Source of the DNA: Actinomycetota bacterium
GTDB taxonomy: Bacteria; Actinomycetota; Actinomycetes; Streptosporangiales; Streptosporangiaceae
Direction of reading: 5' to 3'
DNA: 15,547 bases
Assembly: GCA_003168295.1 (NCBI GenBank)
Contig: PMST01000514.1
Location: forward strand, 4,256-19,802
Of this stretch, positions 14,707-15,547 are shown one piece after another (within the stretch, counting starts at the first letter, position 1; each line of letters begins with the position of its first letter). The notes beneath the pieces are model-generated. The model ran no database searches. It saw only the letters and a program-made list of their open reading frames with translations, and was not told where the DNA came from. The position numbers and the translations under genes are program-made.

Positions 14707-15064
14707 GACGAGGGGAGGATCCGCAGTGATCCGCGATCCACCTCGTCAGCGCCGCCGGCCAGCGGCCGTCTTACGCCCGGCTCCGCCACGTCACCGATAT
14801 GTAAGATTCTGGCTAGCCGCACGCCGAGCACGGGCTCGCCGTGGCGGTCCGCGGCGGCGGCCACAGCATTCCCGGGCCGGCACCGGCGCTAGGGCCGGAC
14901 ATCATTGAAGTACGGCCTGGCCTTCGACCCCCATCCAGTCATGGGGTTCGCCACCCGCTGACGCCAGGCCGGTGCCCTGTGCGGTACCTACCGGGTCCGG
15001 TCTGGCACCCCGCGGCGTCCTGACGGCCGGCTGAACTTGTAACGGATGCTGATCCTGCTGGACT
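14707..15064. other. Gene-free stretch of about 360 bp
   Basis: No supported gene lies between the propeller ribosome site and the upstream region of the FMN reductase-like gene, apart from the oxidase fragment at 14817-14876. The part from 14791 to 14816 is locally AT-rich and may hold the propeller promoter; no hexamer pair is convincing. Confidence 0.6.
14817..14876 (+). pseudogene. Fragment of an FAD-binding (PCMH/berberine-bridge-type) oxidase
   Basis: After an in-frame TAG (14814-14816), 20 codons read PHAEHGLAVAVRGGGHSIPG. This matches the AxEHGLxxAVRGGGHS motif that binds the FAD pyrophosphate in FAD_binding_4 oxidases. After it the resemblance ends at once, and neither the rest of the FAD domain nor the C-terminal BBE domain follows. 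The frame stays open to 15023 but with unrelated sequence. I infer a remnant of a deleted gene. Confidence 0.55.
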
Positions 15065-15083
15065 ATCTCTGGTCGAGAGAGAT
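15065..15083. promoter_or_regulatory. Inverted repeat upstream of the FMN reductase-like gene
   Basis: ATCTCT, a 7-bp spacer, then AGAGAT: a perfect 6-bp palindromic arm pair 24 bp before ATG 15108. The size and position suit a dimeric repressor's operator. No regulator gene is in view to pair with it. Confidence 0.35.
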
Positions 15084-15107
15084 TAAGCGGACGGGATGGA
15101 GCACCTG

Positions 15108-15547
15108 ATGACAAGCACGAGCCCGCGCTATGACGACCTGGACGCGCTGTTCATCAACTGCACGCTGAAGCCGTCGCCCGAGCTCAGCCACACCCAGGGG
15201 CTGATAGAAGCCAGCGCCGGGATCATGGCAGAGCAGGGGGCACGCACCGAGATCGTCCGCGCCGTCGATTATGACATCGCGACCGGGGTGTGGCCGGACA
15301 TGACCGAGCACGGCGCCGCCACCGACGCCTGGCCGCGGCTGTATCCCAAGGTCCTGGCCGCCGACATCCTGGTGATCGCGGGCCCGATCTGGCTCGGCGA
15401 TAACAGCTCGGTCACCAAGAAGGTGATCGAGCGGCTCTACGGCTGCTCCCACCTGCTCAACGACGCCGGCCAGTACGCCTACTACGGCCGGGTGGGAGGC
15501 TGCCTGATCACGGGCAACGAGGACGGCATCAAGCACTGCGCGATGAA
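15108..15547 (+). CDS. Flavodoxin/NADPH-dependent FMN reductase-like protein (3' end outside window)
   Basis: The first 146 residues of a flavodoxin-fold protein; the gene runs past the window edge, so length and C-terminus are unknown. DALFINCTLKPSPELSHTQG gives the first beta strand and the phosphate-binding loop for FMN; VLAADILVIAGPIWLGDNSS holds the 80s-type loop (GPIWLGDNSS) that contacts the isoalloxazine ring; YYGRVGGCLITGNEDG is the conserved third segment. This is the pattern of the NADPH-dependent FMN reductase (PF03358-like) family, enzymes that reduce FMN, quinones or other small molecules in the cytoplasm. ATG 15108 has GGAG 6 nt upstream; an in-frame ATG at 15096 would add four residues and lacks a site. 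The physiological substrate is unknown. Confidence 0.85.
   Translation, partial: MTSTSPRYDDLDALFINCTLKPSPELSHTQGLIEASAGIMAEQGARTEIVRAVDYDIATGVWPDMTEHGAATDAWPRLYPKVLAADILVIAGPIWLGDNSSVTKKVIERLYGCSHLLNDAGQYAYYGRVGGCLITGNEDGIKHCAM

Noticed and set aside
14035..14892. Plus-strand open frame of 285 codons antisense to the propeller gene.
   Set aside because: Arg/Ala/Gly-rich shadow of the propeller gene, which has a signal peptide, ribosome site and repeat blades.

Overview
The window is very GC-rich (roughly 70%), uses GTG starts freely, has many 4-bp ATGA/GTGA gene overlaps, and carries actinobacterial gene families: GT87/GT39-type GT-C enzymes, a zinc-binding anti-sigma factor with its sigma factor, and a membrane-anchored molybdoprotein. 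I read it as chromosome of a filamentous-type actinomycete (Streptosporangiales/Streptomycetales-like). No marker gene fixes the genus.

Left edge (1-2460): an eroded mobile-element zone. It holds the C-terminal relic of a large serine recombinase, an intact GNAT acetyltransferase on the minus strand, and an IS66-family transposase that has lost its catalytic core and carries a further frameshift.

Centre (2480-12012): two divergent gene sets that meet at a 95-bp intergenic region (8606-8700). The minus set reads response regulator, GT-C glycosyltransferase-like membrane protein, cytochrome b561-type/molybdopterin oxidoreductase fusion, small membrane protein, sensor histidine kinase. The plus set is four translationally overlapping genes: GT2 glycosyltransferase, DUF2064/TIGR04282-type glycosyl- or nucleotidyltransferase, SAM methyltransferase, and GT87 mannosyltransferase-like membrane protein. 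A reasonable reading (inference) is a two-component-controlled locus that builds a glycoconjugate at the membrane: GT2 and DUF2064 prepare sugar donors in the cytoplasm, the GT-C enzymes use lipid-linked donors on the outer face, and the molybdoprotein does redox chemistry on the same face. The product is unknown.

Right part (11937-15547): a sigma factor/zinc anti-sigma pair whose 3' end overlaps the GT87 gene antisense; a divergent AhpC/TSA-type peroxiredoxin with a CPYC centre; a secreted beta-propeller protein with a 15-bp tandem repeat just after its signal peptide; a roughly 400-bp gene-free stretch with a fragment of an FAD-binding oxidase; and the 5' part of a flavodoxin/NADPH-dependent FMN reductase-like gene that runs off the window. 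The sigma/ZAS/peroxiredoxin grouping suggests a thiol-redox stress module like SigR-RsrA (inference).

No rRNA, tRNA, CRISPR array or riboswitch was recognised.
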